Positions 36,028 to 43,694 of a DNA stretch of 64,000 nt are shown piece after piece. The notes beneath the pieces were generated by a model. The model was not told the origin of the DNA. It saw nothing but the letters and a program-made list of their open reading frames with translations, and did not search any database. A program made the position numbers and the translations under genes. The DNA lies in contig JACKFC010000002.1 of assembly GCA_020632665.1 (NCBI GenBank), positions 180,655 to 244,654 on the forward strand, given 5' to 3'. The first letter of the stretch is position 1, and the number at the start of each line of letters is the position of its first letter. Origin of the DNA: Deltaproteobacteria bacterium. Lineage in GTDB: Bacteria; Myxococcota_A; UBA9042.

Positions 36028-36782
36028 TGGCCGACTGTGGTTGTGATCGTGGCGTGGTGCCGGTCCGGTACCGCAACGCTGGGGCGACGGAGTTGGACGC
36101 GTCGCCGCTGCCCGAGGCGGTGGTTGCGCCACCTGCCACGACCGATGACTGGGTCATGGTGCCGGTGCGCAGGGGTGTGCGGGAGGTCGAGCCGATCTTG
36201 CGGCTGTGCGATCGCTACGGAGGGGCCATCCTGGGCGGCTACGCGCGGTACTGCTGTAGCCCGCGGGCGACGCCGGCGCCGCCTGGCGATGTCGATGTTT
36301 TCCCTTGCGGCGAGGGGGACGGTGAGGCGATCTTCGGCGGGCTGTACCGTGGCTTGCTCGGTGCCGGATTCACGCCGATCAGCGAGTCGCGGTTCAGCGT
36401 GAGCTTCGCGATACCAGGAGCGGCGCGGATGCTCGGCGTACCGTCCGTACAGTTGATCAAGCCCTTGGTCGAGGGTGGCTTCGAGACGTGTGGGCCCATG
36501 TCGTCGGTGCTCGGGAGATTCGACTTCTCGGTGACCTGCGTTGGGCTGGGTCGAGACCGGCGGGTTGGTGTTGCGCACCGGTGGTTCTTGGCGGACGAGC
36601 TTGCCATGCGGCTGCGCGTGATGTGGCCGGCAGATCCGACTGCTTCGGTCCGGAGGGCCGCGCGATATTCCTCGCGGGGGTACGCGATTGGTGAGAGTGA
36701 GCTGCGTCGGCTGCAGACCACCTCGGCTGCCGTGAAGGATGCTGCGAATTGGCGAAGGCATTTGATTCGAGGTGCGTCTTGA
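36027..36782 (+). CDS. Nucleotidyltransferase-fold protein
   Basis: The 251-residue protein has ILGGYARY (68-75) followed by DVDVF (88-92). This GG...DxD pattern is the active-site signature of polymerase-beta-type nucleotidyltransferases. VQLIKPL (141-147) and FDFSVTCVGL (165-174) match the later strands of the small NTase-like proteins common in large phages; Asp166 could be the third carboxylate. Such enzymes transfer a nucleotide to a protein, RNA or small molecule; the target is unknown. Four cysteines near the start (CGCDR) and the YCC pair are unusual. Start and stop overlap their neighbours, indicating coupling. Confidence 0.68.
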   Translation: MADCGCDRGVVPVRYRNAGATELDASPLPEAVVAPPATTDDWVMVPVRRGVREVEPILRLCDRYGGAILGGYARYCCSPRATPAPPGDVDVFPCGEGDGEAIFGGLYRGLLGAGFTPISESRFSVSFAIPGAARMLGVPSVQLIKPLVEGGFETCGPMSSVLGRFDFSVTCVGLGRDRRVGVAHRWFLADELAMRLRVMWPADPTASVRRAARYSSRGYAIGESELRRLQTTSAAVKDAANWRRHLIRGAS

Positions 36783-37465
36783 GCGGCGAGTACCCGAAGA
36801 TACCAGTTCCCCCTTGGCCGGAGCCCCCGGGGCCACCGGAGCCGTCCGAGCCGCCGGAGCCGCCCGAACCGCCCGAACCGCCCGAGCCGCCCGAACCGCC
36901 CGAGCCGCCGGAGCCGTCCGAGCCGCCTGAACCGCCGGAGCCGCCCGAGCCGCCAGAGCCGCCGCCGGAGCAGGAGAGTCGGTCCGACGGCGAGCTGTAT
37001 GGCTACTTGGGGAACGGTGAGCGGGAAGAGTTTGAACCGGAAGAGGAGGAGTGGGATGAATCGCGCCCAGACGAAGGATCATGGGATCGGGGCGACGGAT
37101 CAAGTGATGAGCGGAGAGCATGGGCGCAGAAGGTCCAACCCTATGGAATGTTTTGCACGACCGCTGATGCGTTCATGAAAGGTCTGGCCGAAACCGCGAA
37201 TAAGTCCGAGGCAGGCAAGATCGACAAGGCCGGATTGAAGAAGAAGTGGGCGGAACTCTATGAGACAGCCAAGGATGGGTGCGAACAAGAGAAGGGCGAC
37301 AAGAGTAGTGTGGAGGCAAAAGCGATGTGGTGGTGTTGGGTCTTTGCAAAGATGATCGAGTCTGGTATCGAATCCGATGGATCTGGCGCCAACATCAAGG
37401 GTGCTTTCAAGAAACTGGCAACTGACGTCCGCAATCACGGTAAACCTACAGTATGCCCAAAATGA
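36779..37465 (+). CDS. Small acidic protein with (Pro-Glu-Pro)n repeat, pair 1
   Basis: About 228 residues from TTG 36779, which overlaps the previous stop (TTGA) and has GAGGTG upstream; a TTG at 36749 is an alternative. Residues 11-63 are an almost pure Pro-Pro-Glu repeat, followed by an acidic stretch (EREEFEPEEEEWDESRPDEG). The C-terminal ~110 residues are helical with KKWAELYETAK and WWCWVFAKMIESG, and resemble the C-terminus of the protein at 41594-42121. No signal peptide is seen. The base composition is clearly less G+C rich than the chromosome around the island. Function unknown; the gene overlaps the membrane protein that follows. Confidence 0.7.
   Translation: MSGEYPKIPVPPWPEPPGPPEPSEPPEPPEPPEPPEPPEPPEPPEPSEPPEPPEPPEPPEPPPEQESRSDGELYGYLGNGEREEFEPEEEEWDESRPDEGSWDRGDGSSDERRAWAQKVQPYGMFCTTADAFMKGLAETANKSEAGKIDKAGLKKKWAELYETAKDGCEQEKGDKSSVEAKAMWWCWVFAKMIESGIESDGSGANIKGAFKKLATDVRNHGKPTVCPK
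36809..36967 (+). repeat. Pro-Pro-Glu coding tandem repeat
   Basis: About 160 bases of 9-base units (GAGCCGCCC/CCGGAGCCG variants) encode a Pro-Pro-Glu spacer, with occasional Ser replacing Pro. Such repeats slip easily, so unit number may differ between strains and assembly length may be unreliable. Confidence 0.8.
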
Positions 37466-39084
37466 GATATTCGCGACGCAACTCTGTGGACACAACTACC
37501 GCGCATGAGCAAGGATCACGGAAGTACCTCAAAGCAATCGCAGCCGCCACTGTCTTTGCCGTGCTGATTTCCACCGTGTACGTATTGCGCATCTCGCAAC
37601 GGGAGTTCAGAGAGTTACGACACGAAGTCGATGCGCTCGGATACGATCGAGAAGGGAGAGCAGGCAGGAACGAGACGAATCTGACCGCAACCAATGTTCA
37701 TACATCATCCGTGACCAATAACGCCTGCTGCATGGCGGGAGACCAACTGGATCGACTGCATCAAAACTACTGGTCCGACTACCATCGTACAGATCATGAA
37801 TTCGATCCCGCCGGGATGGAACAATATACTTCAGAAGAGCTGCGGAACATACGACAATTGCTCGGACCTAGTGGTAGAGACCGTTCTAGTGAGATGCTCG
37901 CGGCATTTCGTAAGCCCCTACCCAAACACTATTCTCGTGGCGACCCGTGCGCGTCTGGCTACGCAGAGACAGCGCGTCCATCGGATGATGCGTGGCCACA
38001 ACGATACCGTGCCGCCCGATTGCGCGATCGAATCTTGGTTGTATCTATTTGGGAGAGCCTCCGTGCAAAGAGCCTGGAATCCGTCGTAGCGGATTTCGTC
38101 ACACTTCAGAATGGGTTCCGCTTCGTTGAGTGCATGTCGCATGATCTTCGGCTACACGCTCTGCGAACTAGGCTTCATGAGACTTTGCCAACTCTATGCG
38201 GGATACTCTCGTCTCGCTCGCTCAACGAGAGCCATTTGCAAGCAATGGCAGATGCGCTTCCGTCGTTTGACATCCGAGAGTGGCTTAGAGAGGCGGTGGT
38301 CGGCAGGGGGGCGGCGTTCCTAGCCATCGCTGATGCGAACGGCCTCATTCCCATGGGTGTCAGTTCCAACCTGGGTTCGTTCCAGGGCCTCTTTGCGGAT
38401 CCGCGCATTTGGTCGCTCGTCGCTCTCGAGACTCGGACATGGGTCCAACTTGCAGACGAAGCTCGCGCTCCGAGCCACAGGCTGTTGGCTAGGTATCGTC
38501 AACTCGCCGAGGCTACAAATACCGCGGTCGAAGCGGAGGTGCAGTCACTAACTCCGGGCCTTCCGGAGCAAAGCATGGGGACCTACCTGAGGTTCACGGG
38601 TCATGAGGCACGAATGCAATCTGTCGCGCTGTCAATCATAGCCGCGGAAGCGATCGCACTCGAGCGCGTGGCGCATGCGGCCATCGCCATCGAGTCGTTC
38701 CGGCTCCGGAAGGGTCACTATCCTGGGTCCTTGTCAGACGTCGTCCCCTTGCGCCCCTCGGTTTCGCAGTTCGACCCATTTGGCGGCGAGCAACTGCGCT
38801 ATGTGACCTTTCCGAACGGATATCGAGTGTACTCCATAGGGCTACCCATGGCTTCATGGGTCGAGTCTGCTGCTGTCGACGATGGTGGCCTGTCGAGGCG
38901 AGAGCGCCAAGCTCGGCTCGAGTCGGTCATCGTTGCCGTCACACGTACTTTGCCATTTCTCCCGACCCCAACGCGTACCGAGTGGCTCCAGGAGTCACTG
39001 TACGATGCCAAGAAAGGATTGGACATAGGATGTGTTGTCGATAGCTCGGAGTTTGCCGCGGACACGGACGTGATCGAACCATGA
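37453..39084 (+). CDS. Membrane-anchored protein with pseudopilin-like C-terminal motif, pair 1
   Basis: 543 residues from ATG 37453; ATG 37462, overlapping the previous stop as ATGA, is equally likely. One N-terminal membrane helix (about 27-45, preceded by basic residues) would leave the rest outside the cytoplasm. A CC pair lies near residue 92. The long helical middle has no known motif. Near the C-terminus, RKGHYPGSLSDVVPL, DPFGGEQLRY and GYRVYSIG form a motif seen at the end of pseudopilin-like proteins in bacteria with large genomes. It is paralogous in layout to 42129-43694. Base composition is about 50% G+C in places, pointing to transfer. Confidence 0.7.
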   Translation: MPKMRYSRRNSVDTTTAHEQGSRKYLKAIAAATVFAVLISTVYVLRISQREFRELRHEVDALGYDREGRAGRNETNLTATNVHTSSVTNNACCMAGDQLDRLHQNYWSDYHRTDHEFDPAGMEQYTSEELRNIRQLLGPSGRDRSSEMLAAFRKPLPKHYSRGDPCASGYAETARPSDDAWPQRYRAARLRDRILVVSIWESLRAKSLESVVADFVTLQNGFRFVECMSHDLRLHALRTRLHETLPTLCGILSSRSLNESHLQAMADALPSFDIREWLREAVVGRGAAFLAIADANGLIPMGVSSNLGSFQGLFADPRIWSLVALETRTWVQLADEARAPSHRLLARYRQLAEATNTAVEAEVQSLTPGLPEQSMGTYLRFTGHEARMQSVALSIIAAEAIALERVAHAAIAIESFRLRKGHYPGSLSDVVPLRPSVSQFDPFGGEQLRYVTFPNGYRVYSIGLPMASWVESAAVDDGGLSRRERQARLESVIVAVTRTLPFLPTPTRTEWLQESLYDAKKGLDIGCVVDSSEFAADTDVIEP

Positions 39085-40130
39085 CCATCGCCATCGAATC
39101 CCCCCAAGGCGACACCTGCAGCCTCGCGTATGTCGGCAGTTCGCTGATCCGCGCCCTCGAAGCCAATGGTCACGCCCCGATCGCGATCCCGTCCCGCGCC
39201 TTCGATCCCACCACAGCACCAGCGGCCGTGCTGCGCGCGTACGCCCGCCATCGCGACCTCCGACGCAACCGACGACTCATCGTCGATCGCTCTCTGCGCT
39301 ACGGACTTCACCATCACGGCGACTCCATGAGAGCGCGGACCCGCGCGGTACTTGTCTACTGGGACTCAGACCACATGCCGGCGTCCTTCGCGCGCTACCT
39401 CTCGGCCTTCGACGAGCTTTTCGGAATCTCGACCTTTGTCGCCGATGTCATGCGTGCGGCGACCGGCAGGGACGTCGGCATTCTCCACCACGGCATCTGG
39501 CCAGACGAGTGTACGTACGCCCCGCCACCAGACGGCCCGTTTCGCTTCCTCCACCTCGGGCAGGTGGACGCCCGCAAGGCCACCGACGTGCTGTTGCGCG
39601 CGTTCGTCGCCGCGTTCCCGGCGCGCGAGGCCGTCCGGCTGACGATCAAGTGCGGCCCAGGTCAAGTCGCCGCGGCGCGCACCCTCCACCAGGTCCATGC
39701 CCGCGGCGACGACCGCGTCGAAGTCATCGGCGAGCATGTCCACCGTCACGACTTGAGCGCGTACTTCCAAGCTGCGCACGCTGTCGTGCTGCCCTCACGC
39801 TGCGAAGGCTTCGGCCTCGTCGGACTCGAAGCGCTCGCGCACGGACGCACGGTCATCGCCCATGGCTTTTCTGGGCCGCTCGACTACCTCGACGCCTCGG
39901 ACTGCACGATCGTTCCCTCCAGCGGCAAGGTCCCTGCGCCCCTGTACCCCGGCTTCGCGCGCGAACCCGACTTCGATGCGCTGGTTGCAGCGCTCCGCGC
40001 TGTGGCGGCGGACCGTGACGCCGCCTGTCGCCGTGGCGCTGCGGCGCGCGCTCGCGTGCTGCCCAGTTGGAGTTGGGTCGATCGGGTGGGCGCCTGGGCG
40101 AACCCTGGGAGCGCGAGGCATGCCGCATGA
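39081..40130 (+). CDS. GT4-like glycosyltransferase of the island
   Basis: The 349-residue protein overlaps both neighbours by ATGA. The C-terminal half is typical GT4: FLHLGQVDARKATDVLLRAF, then LPSRCEGFGLVGLEALAHG with the conserved glutamates. The N-terminal half is short but shows HGIWPDE at the hinge. It should transfer a sugar from a nucleotide sugar. The acceptor may be one of the neighbouring island proteins or a surface glycan; context favours modification of island products, but that is inference. Base composition returns to G+C rich here, unlike the gene before it. Confidence 0.82.
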   Translation: MTIAIESPQGDTCSLAYVGSSLIRALEANGHAPIAIPSRAFDPTTAPAAVLRAYARHRDLRRNRRLIVDRSLRYGLHHHGDSMRARTRAVLVYWDSDHMPASFARYLSAFDELFGISTFVADVMRAATGRDVGILHHGIWPDECTYAPPPDGPFRFLHLGQVDARKATDVLLRAFVAAFPAREAVRLTIKCGPGQVAAARTLHQVHARGDDRVEVIGEHVHRHDLSAYFQAAHAVVLPSRCEGFGLVGLEALAHGRTVIAHGFSGPLDYLDASDCTIVPSSGKVPAPLYPGFAREPDFDALVAALRAVAADRDAACRRGAAARARVLPSWSWVDRVGAWANPGSARHAA

Positions 40131-41518
40131 GCGCGACGAACGCCGCTCGCCGCGGTTGCGGCGAAGATCCGCAGTTGCCCGCGGTCGTCATCGTGACGAC
40201 GGGCCGGAACCCACCGCTGCTTCGCACGCTCGTCATGACCTGGCTCGAGCTCGGCCATGTGGTTGTCTGCGCGCTGCCGGAAGCTTCGATGTTGCCTCCC
40301 GCTGTAGGGCTCGTGCGCATCGAAGGCCCGACGACGGGCGCGGACTTCGGCGCGGCGATCGATGCAGCGATCGCAGCGTGCCCACCGGGCGACGTCTACC
40401 TGGGGGCAGACGACGTGTTGCCCTGTGGCGGCGACTGGAGTGTCCTCGCTGTCACACCCCCGGACGCGATCTGTGCGATCCGGCTGCGGTCGGTCAGTGG
40501 ACAGCGCTGGGGCGACTGGGCCCGGTACGATGGCGTCCACATCGCCAACCTCAGCGAAGACGCCCACGACACCCGCGCCTTCATCGCTGGCAACGCAATG
40601 GTGCTGCGCGGGCGGGCGCGCACGGACATCCGATGGAGCGGCCGCGGCTGGCACCAAGGCGACGACATCCTCTTGTGCTGGGAGGCCGTCGCGCTTGGCA
40701 TCACCCTCGTGCCTCCGAGCCCGGACGGCCCGGTACTCGTTCACCTCGACCGTCTCCCCCCAAGCGCTGCCGACCCGGAGCGTCTCGGCGTCGATCTGCT
40801 GTCAGGTGCGCCCCTGCCAGCGAGGGCCCCACTCGAGACGCTTGAACTGGGTGGGCTACGATTGGCTACACGCCCGGGAACGTGGGACGAGGGCATCGCG
40901 CGCGAGGTCATCGAGGCAGACTTCTATCTCTTGCGCCTGTGGCAGCCTCGGCGACCGCCGCGTTTCATCGTCGACGTTGGGGCCCACATTGGCTCGTTCA
41001 CCGCCTTCGCTGCGCGCACATTCCCCAACGCTAGAGTCATCGGTTTGGAGGCCTACGCTGCCAACGCCCTGCTTGCGGGTTGCAACACGGCCGATCTGGC
41101 CAATGCCGTCGTGCTCCATCGCGCGGTTTGGTCCGAGTCGCGGGTGCTAGGGTTGTCGCTTGCCAACGGTCCAAATAGCGGCGGCCACCGAACCCTCCTG
41201 ACCGAGGGCCACCACGTCGTTCGGGCCGAGACGCTTGCCGACCTCGCTGCGCGATTCGAGATCGACAGCATCGACTTTCTCAAGCTCGACTGCGAGGGTG
41301 CGGAGTGGGAAATCCTACCGCAAGTCAACCAACGTGGCGGCGTTCGGGTCGAACTCATCGCGATGGAGCTGCACCTCGACGACGGCGACCGCACCTTGAA
41401 GGCTGCGGAGACGCTGCTCAGAGAGCGTTTTGACGTGACGCACGTTCGGACCACCGGCGACCCAAGACTACTGCGCGTCCACGCGATGGGTGCGCGACAT
41501 GCGGAGGTGACGGAGTGA
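40127..41518 (+). CDS. Glycosyltransferase-like / FkbM methyltransferase fusion
   Basis: 463 residues from ATG 40127 (ATGA overlap). Residues 18-235 look like a small GT-A domain: VVIVTTGRNPPLL at the start and YLGADDVLP (91-99), with an acidic DD where the metal-binding DxD is expected. Residues 275-455 are an FkbM-family SAM-dependent methyltransferase: SAM loop DVGAHIGSFT (283-292) and FLKLDCEGAEWE (384-394). FkbM enzymes methylate sugar hydroxyls or small molecules, so one chain could add and then cap a sugar. No signal peptide is seen. Confidence 0.75.
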   Translation: MSATNAARRGCGEDPQLPAVVIVTTGRNPPLLRTLVMTWLELGHVVVCALPEASMLPPAVGLVRIEGPTTGADFGAAIDAAIAACPPGDVYLGADDVLPCGGDWSVLAVTPPDAICAIRLRSVSGQRWGDWARYDGVHIANLSEDAHDTRAFIAGNAMVLRGRARTDIRWSGRGWHQGDDILLCWEAVALGITLVPPSPDGPVLVHLDRLPPSAADPERLGVDLLSGAPLPARAPLETLELGGLRLATRPGTWDEGIAREVIEADFYLLRLWQPRRPPRFIVDVGAHIGSFTAFAARTFPNARVIGLEAYAANALLAGCNTADLANAVVLHRAVWSESRVLGLSLANGPNSGGHRTLLTEGHHVVRAETLADLAARFEIDSIDFLKLDCEGAEWEILPQVNQRGGVRVELIAMELHLDDGDRTLKAAETLLRERFDVTHVRTTGDPRLLRVHAMGARHAEVTE

Positions 41519-41593
41519 TCGACGAGCCAACAGTTGGTCGTTGACGAGGCCAACGCGATCGATCATGAACTGGATTTCGAAGGAGCATCACAA

Positions 41594-42121
41594 ATGTCAG
41601 ACTACATTCTACTACGCTCAGGGGGGAGTGACCCGATGTCGCCTCCGAAAGCGGAGCCTTCGTCAGACCTGTGGGAATACCTCTTCGGCGGGCGGCCCCT
41701 CGACGAGTTCGCCGATAGTAATGATGTGGACGATGGAGACGATACATTTGGAGACGGCACAGAGGAGCCTGAACCACAGTTCGGTCAGAAGCCTCCGGAG
41801 GACGATAGGCAAGGGACACCGCACCCCGCGCCGCCGGCACCGGTGACGCGGGCCGTTGCGAAGACTCTCATCAAGGTGACTGCCGGCTACAAGGAGTCGC
41901 AGACGCCACACGCGGACTCGAAGCTTCTCGCTGAGAAGTGGGAGGATCTCAAGAATTCTCTCAAAGTTATCAAGATAGGGACGGGGCCACAGGCGCTCAT
42001 GGAGTATACCTATCTCAAGTGGGTATACGGAGTGATGGAAGAGGCTGAACACGTAGCGAACCCCGTAACCCGCTGGAAGACTCTGTTCGATCGAGTATGG
42101 GACAACTACCATACTGACTAG
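41594..42121 (+). CDS. Small acidic protein, pair 2
   Basis: About 175 residues from ATG 41594, chosen because AAGGAG lies upstream; a TTG at 41534 would add 20 residues. An acidic, Pro-rich N-terminal half (DDGDDTFGDGTEEPEPQ, then PHPAPPAP) precedes a helical C-terminal ~90 residues with KLLAEKWEDLKNSLK, a tyrosine/tryptophan-rich helix and NPVTRWKTLFDRVWDNY. The same order (acid/Pro spacer, xKW-EL/DL helix, aromatic helix, final helix) occurs in the protein at 36779-37465, so the two look like diverged paralogues. Function unknown. Confidence 0.65.
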   Translation: MSDYILLRSGGSDPMSPPKAEPSSDLWEYLFGGRPLDEFADSNDVDDGDDTFGDGTEEPEPQFGQKPPEDDRQGTPHPAPPAPVTRAVAKTLIKVTAGYKESQTPHADSKLLAEKWEDLKNSLKVIKIGTGPQALMEYTYLKWVYGVMEEAEHVANPVTRWKTLFDRVWDNYHTD

Positions 42122-42128
42122 GACCCAA

Positions 42129-43694
42129 ATGGCAGTGGGAATGCACCGCGCCTGCACGGGCTCCAAGGATTCATCCTCGATGACACAGCACCAGCACGTC
42201 GCACGTCGTTCGATTGGAAGGATTTGGCGTCTGGTTTTCGTGCTGGGTGGGCTTGCCACAACGATACTCATGCTGGGGGTGGTTCGGTTCTACGGCTCGA
42301 GGTCCGGTAGGTCCCTGCACAAGGCGCTTGTCGCAGCGACCGAATCGAGACCTTGGGCCTACGAATCGGAAGTCAAGAGTCCAGACCTTCAGCGCAGTGG
42401 CCCCCACAGGTGTTGCCAGGATGCCGAGAGATTCGGGAGCTTGTCCGAGGCGGGGAGGTCAGGCGTCTGGCTCACCTGTCATCCTTGGAATCCAGCTGAG
42501 CGGCCCTGCGCTGATTTCCGATCGCCACGATATGCGGCTGAACGAGATCGATTTCTCGCAGCGAATGCGGAGTTGCTCGCTGCTACCCGGGCATTCGCGG
42601 CGTGTGCGGGGGCTTCTGCCAGCGGGTGGCCCTTGACCTGCCCAGCAAGTGTGCAGGTGCAATCTGTCGATTACTCTCGACTGATGACAGCCAGACACGC
42701 TCTGTCCGTTGCGTTGACAGCGGCGGTGGACGCGAACGATAGCGAGCGCGCAGGGGCGCTCTTGGTCGACATGTTCGCGCTCGCAGCCCATCTGGAGGAT
42801 GCGGCCTTCACGCAGGAGGAGGCTGGCTCGGCGACGGTGGAATCCGTCTTCGAGAGTTTGTACTGGCGCTACTCATGGTTGCTGCGATCTACAATGTACG
42901 ACCTCTGCAGCACGCTCGCACACGTTCGGGTTCCACAGGAGACAACTCGAGAAATCATGCGCCGTGTCAGTCGATTGGATGGCCGCGCTTGGCTCGCTCT
43001 GGCGCTCGATGGCATTGCGGCCGCGACCCTCAAGCTGCGAGAGGAGTCTGGAGAGTTGCCATGGGTACCCGATCTCGGTCGCGGTACGCTGATCGGTCTT
43101 GGCGCCTCGAATGACACCTGGGACTTGATCCATGCTGAGCTCGCCATTGTCACGCGCATGCGCCATGCGACGTTCATGTCCTATCGAGACGTGCTCGATG
43201 CTCAAGAGTCGGAGTCGCAAGCCTTGGCAGCGCTCCGCGAGGCAGCCGCACGGCACGGCTACGTACCACTCGTTGCGGAGTGGCGTCTGAGGAAGCATGT
43301 CAAGAGTGTTCTGGACGTCCAGGCGTTGCGCCAAATCGCGAGCTTGATTCTCGTGGATGCCACACTTCGGACCACGGAGCGTCAGGAGACCGTGAACTCT
43401 CGGGGGGCACGTCTCTCTCGACTGGCTGAACTCTTTCCTGATCCAGCTACGGGCGGCCCCCTCCGCGTCGAGATGACGCCGAGCGGAACTTGGCTTGTGA
43501 GTGCCGAGAGCCTCGTCGCTCCCGGGCATCCCGACACCCCACTGGCGACCGCTGTCGTCTCCCATTGGTTGCGGCAGGTGCTCGAGGAGCCTTCGCAACG
43601 CAATCACCAGACGTCGTCCGGTCCGCAGTTGTGGGCTCGCTCCATCCAGCCTCAGCTGATGCCGCTACCGGCGCTCAGCTGCGTCGTACGGTAG
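42129..43694 (+). CDS. Membrane-anchored protein with pseudopilin-like C-terminal motif, pair 2
   Basis: 521 residues from ATG 42129 (ATG 42180 also possible). One N-terminal helix (IWRLVFVLGGLATTILMLGVV) anchors it. A CC pair follows at HRCCQDAE, as in the pair 1 protein. The helical body has no known motif. The end carries RLAELFPDPATGGPLRVEMTP and TWLVSAESL, matching the place of DPFGGEQLRY/YRVYSIG in the pair 1 protein. It is the last gene of the inserted operon and overlaps the end of the lolD-like gene on the other strand by 30 bases. Confidence 0.7.
   Translation: MAVGMHRACTGSKDSSSMTQHQHVARRSIGRIWRLVFVLGGLATTILMLGVVRFYGSRSGRSLHKALVAATESRPWAYESEVKSPDLQRSGPHRCCQDAERFGSLSEAGRSGVWLTCHPWNPAERPCADFRSPRYAAERDRFLAANAELLAATRAFAACAGASASGWPLTCPASVQVQSVDYSRLMTARHALSVALTAAVDANDSERAGALLVDMFALAAHLEDAAFTQEEAGSATVESVFESLYWRYSWLLRSTMYDLCSTLAHVRVPQETTREIMRRVSRLDGRAWLALALDGIAAATLKLREESGELPWVPDLGRGTLIGLGASNDTWDLIHAELAIVTRMRHATFMSYRDVLDAQESESQALAALREAAARHGYVPLVAEWRLRKHVKSVLDVQALRQIASLILVDATLRTTERQETVNSRGARLSRLAELFPDPATGGPLRVEMTPSGTWLVSAESLVAPGHPDTPLATAVVSHWLRQVLEEPSQRNHQTSSGPQLWARSIQPQLMPLPALSCVVR

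Noticed and set aside
34333..36132. Minus-strand frame within the inserted segment
   Set aside because: No recognisable motifs; antisense to the PKD gene, which has a perfect ribosome site.
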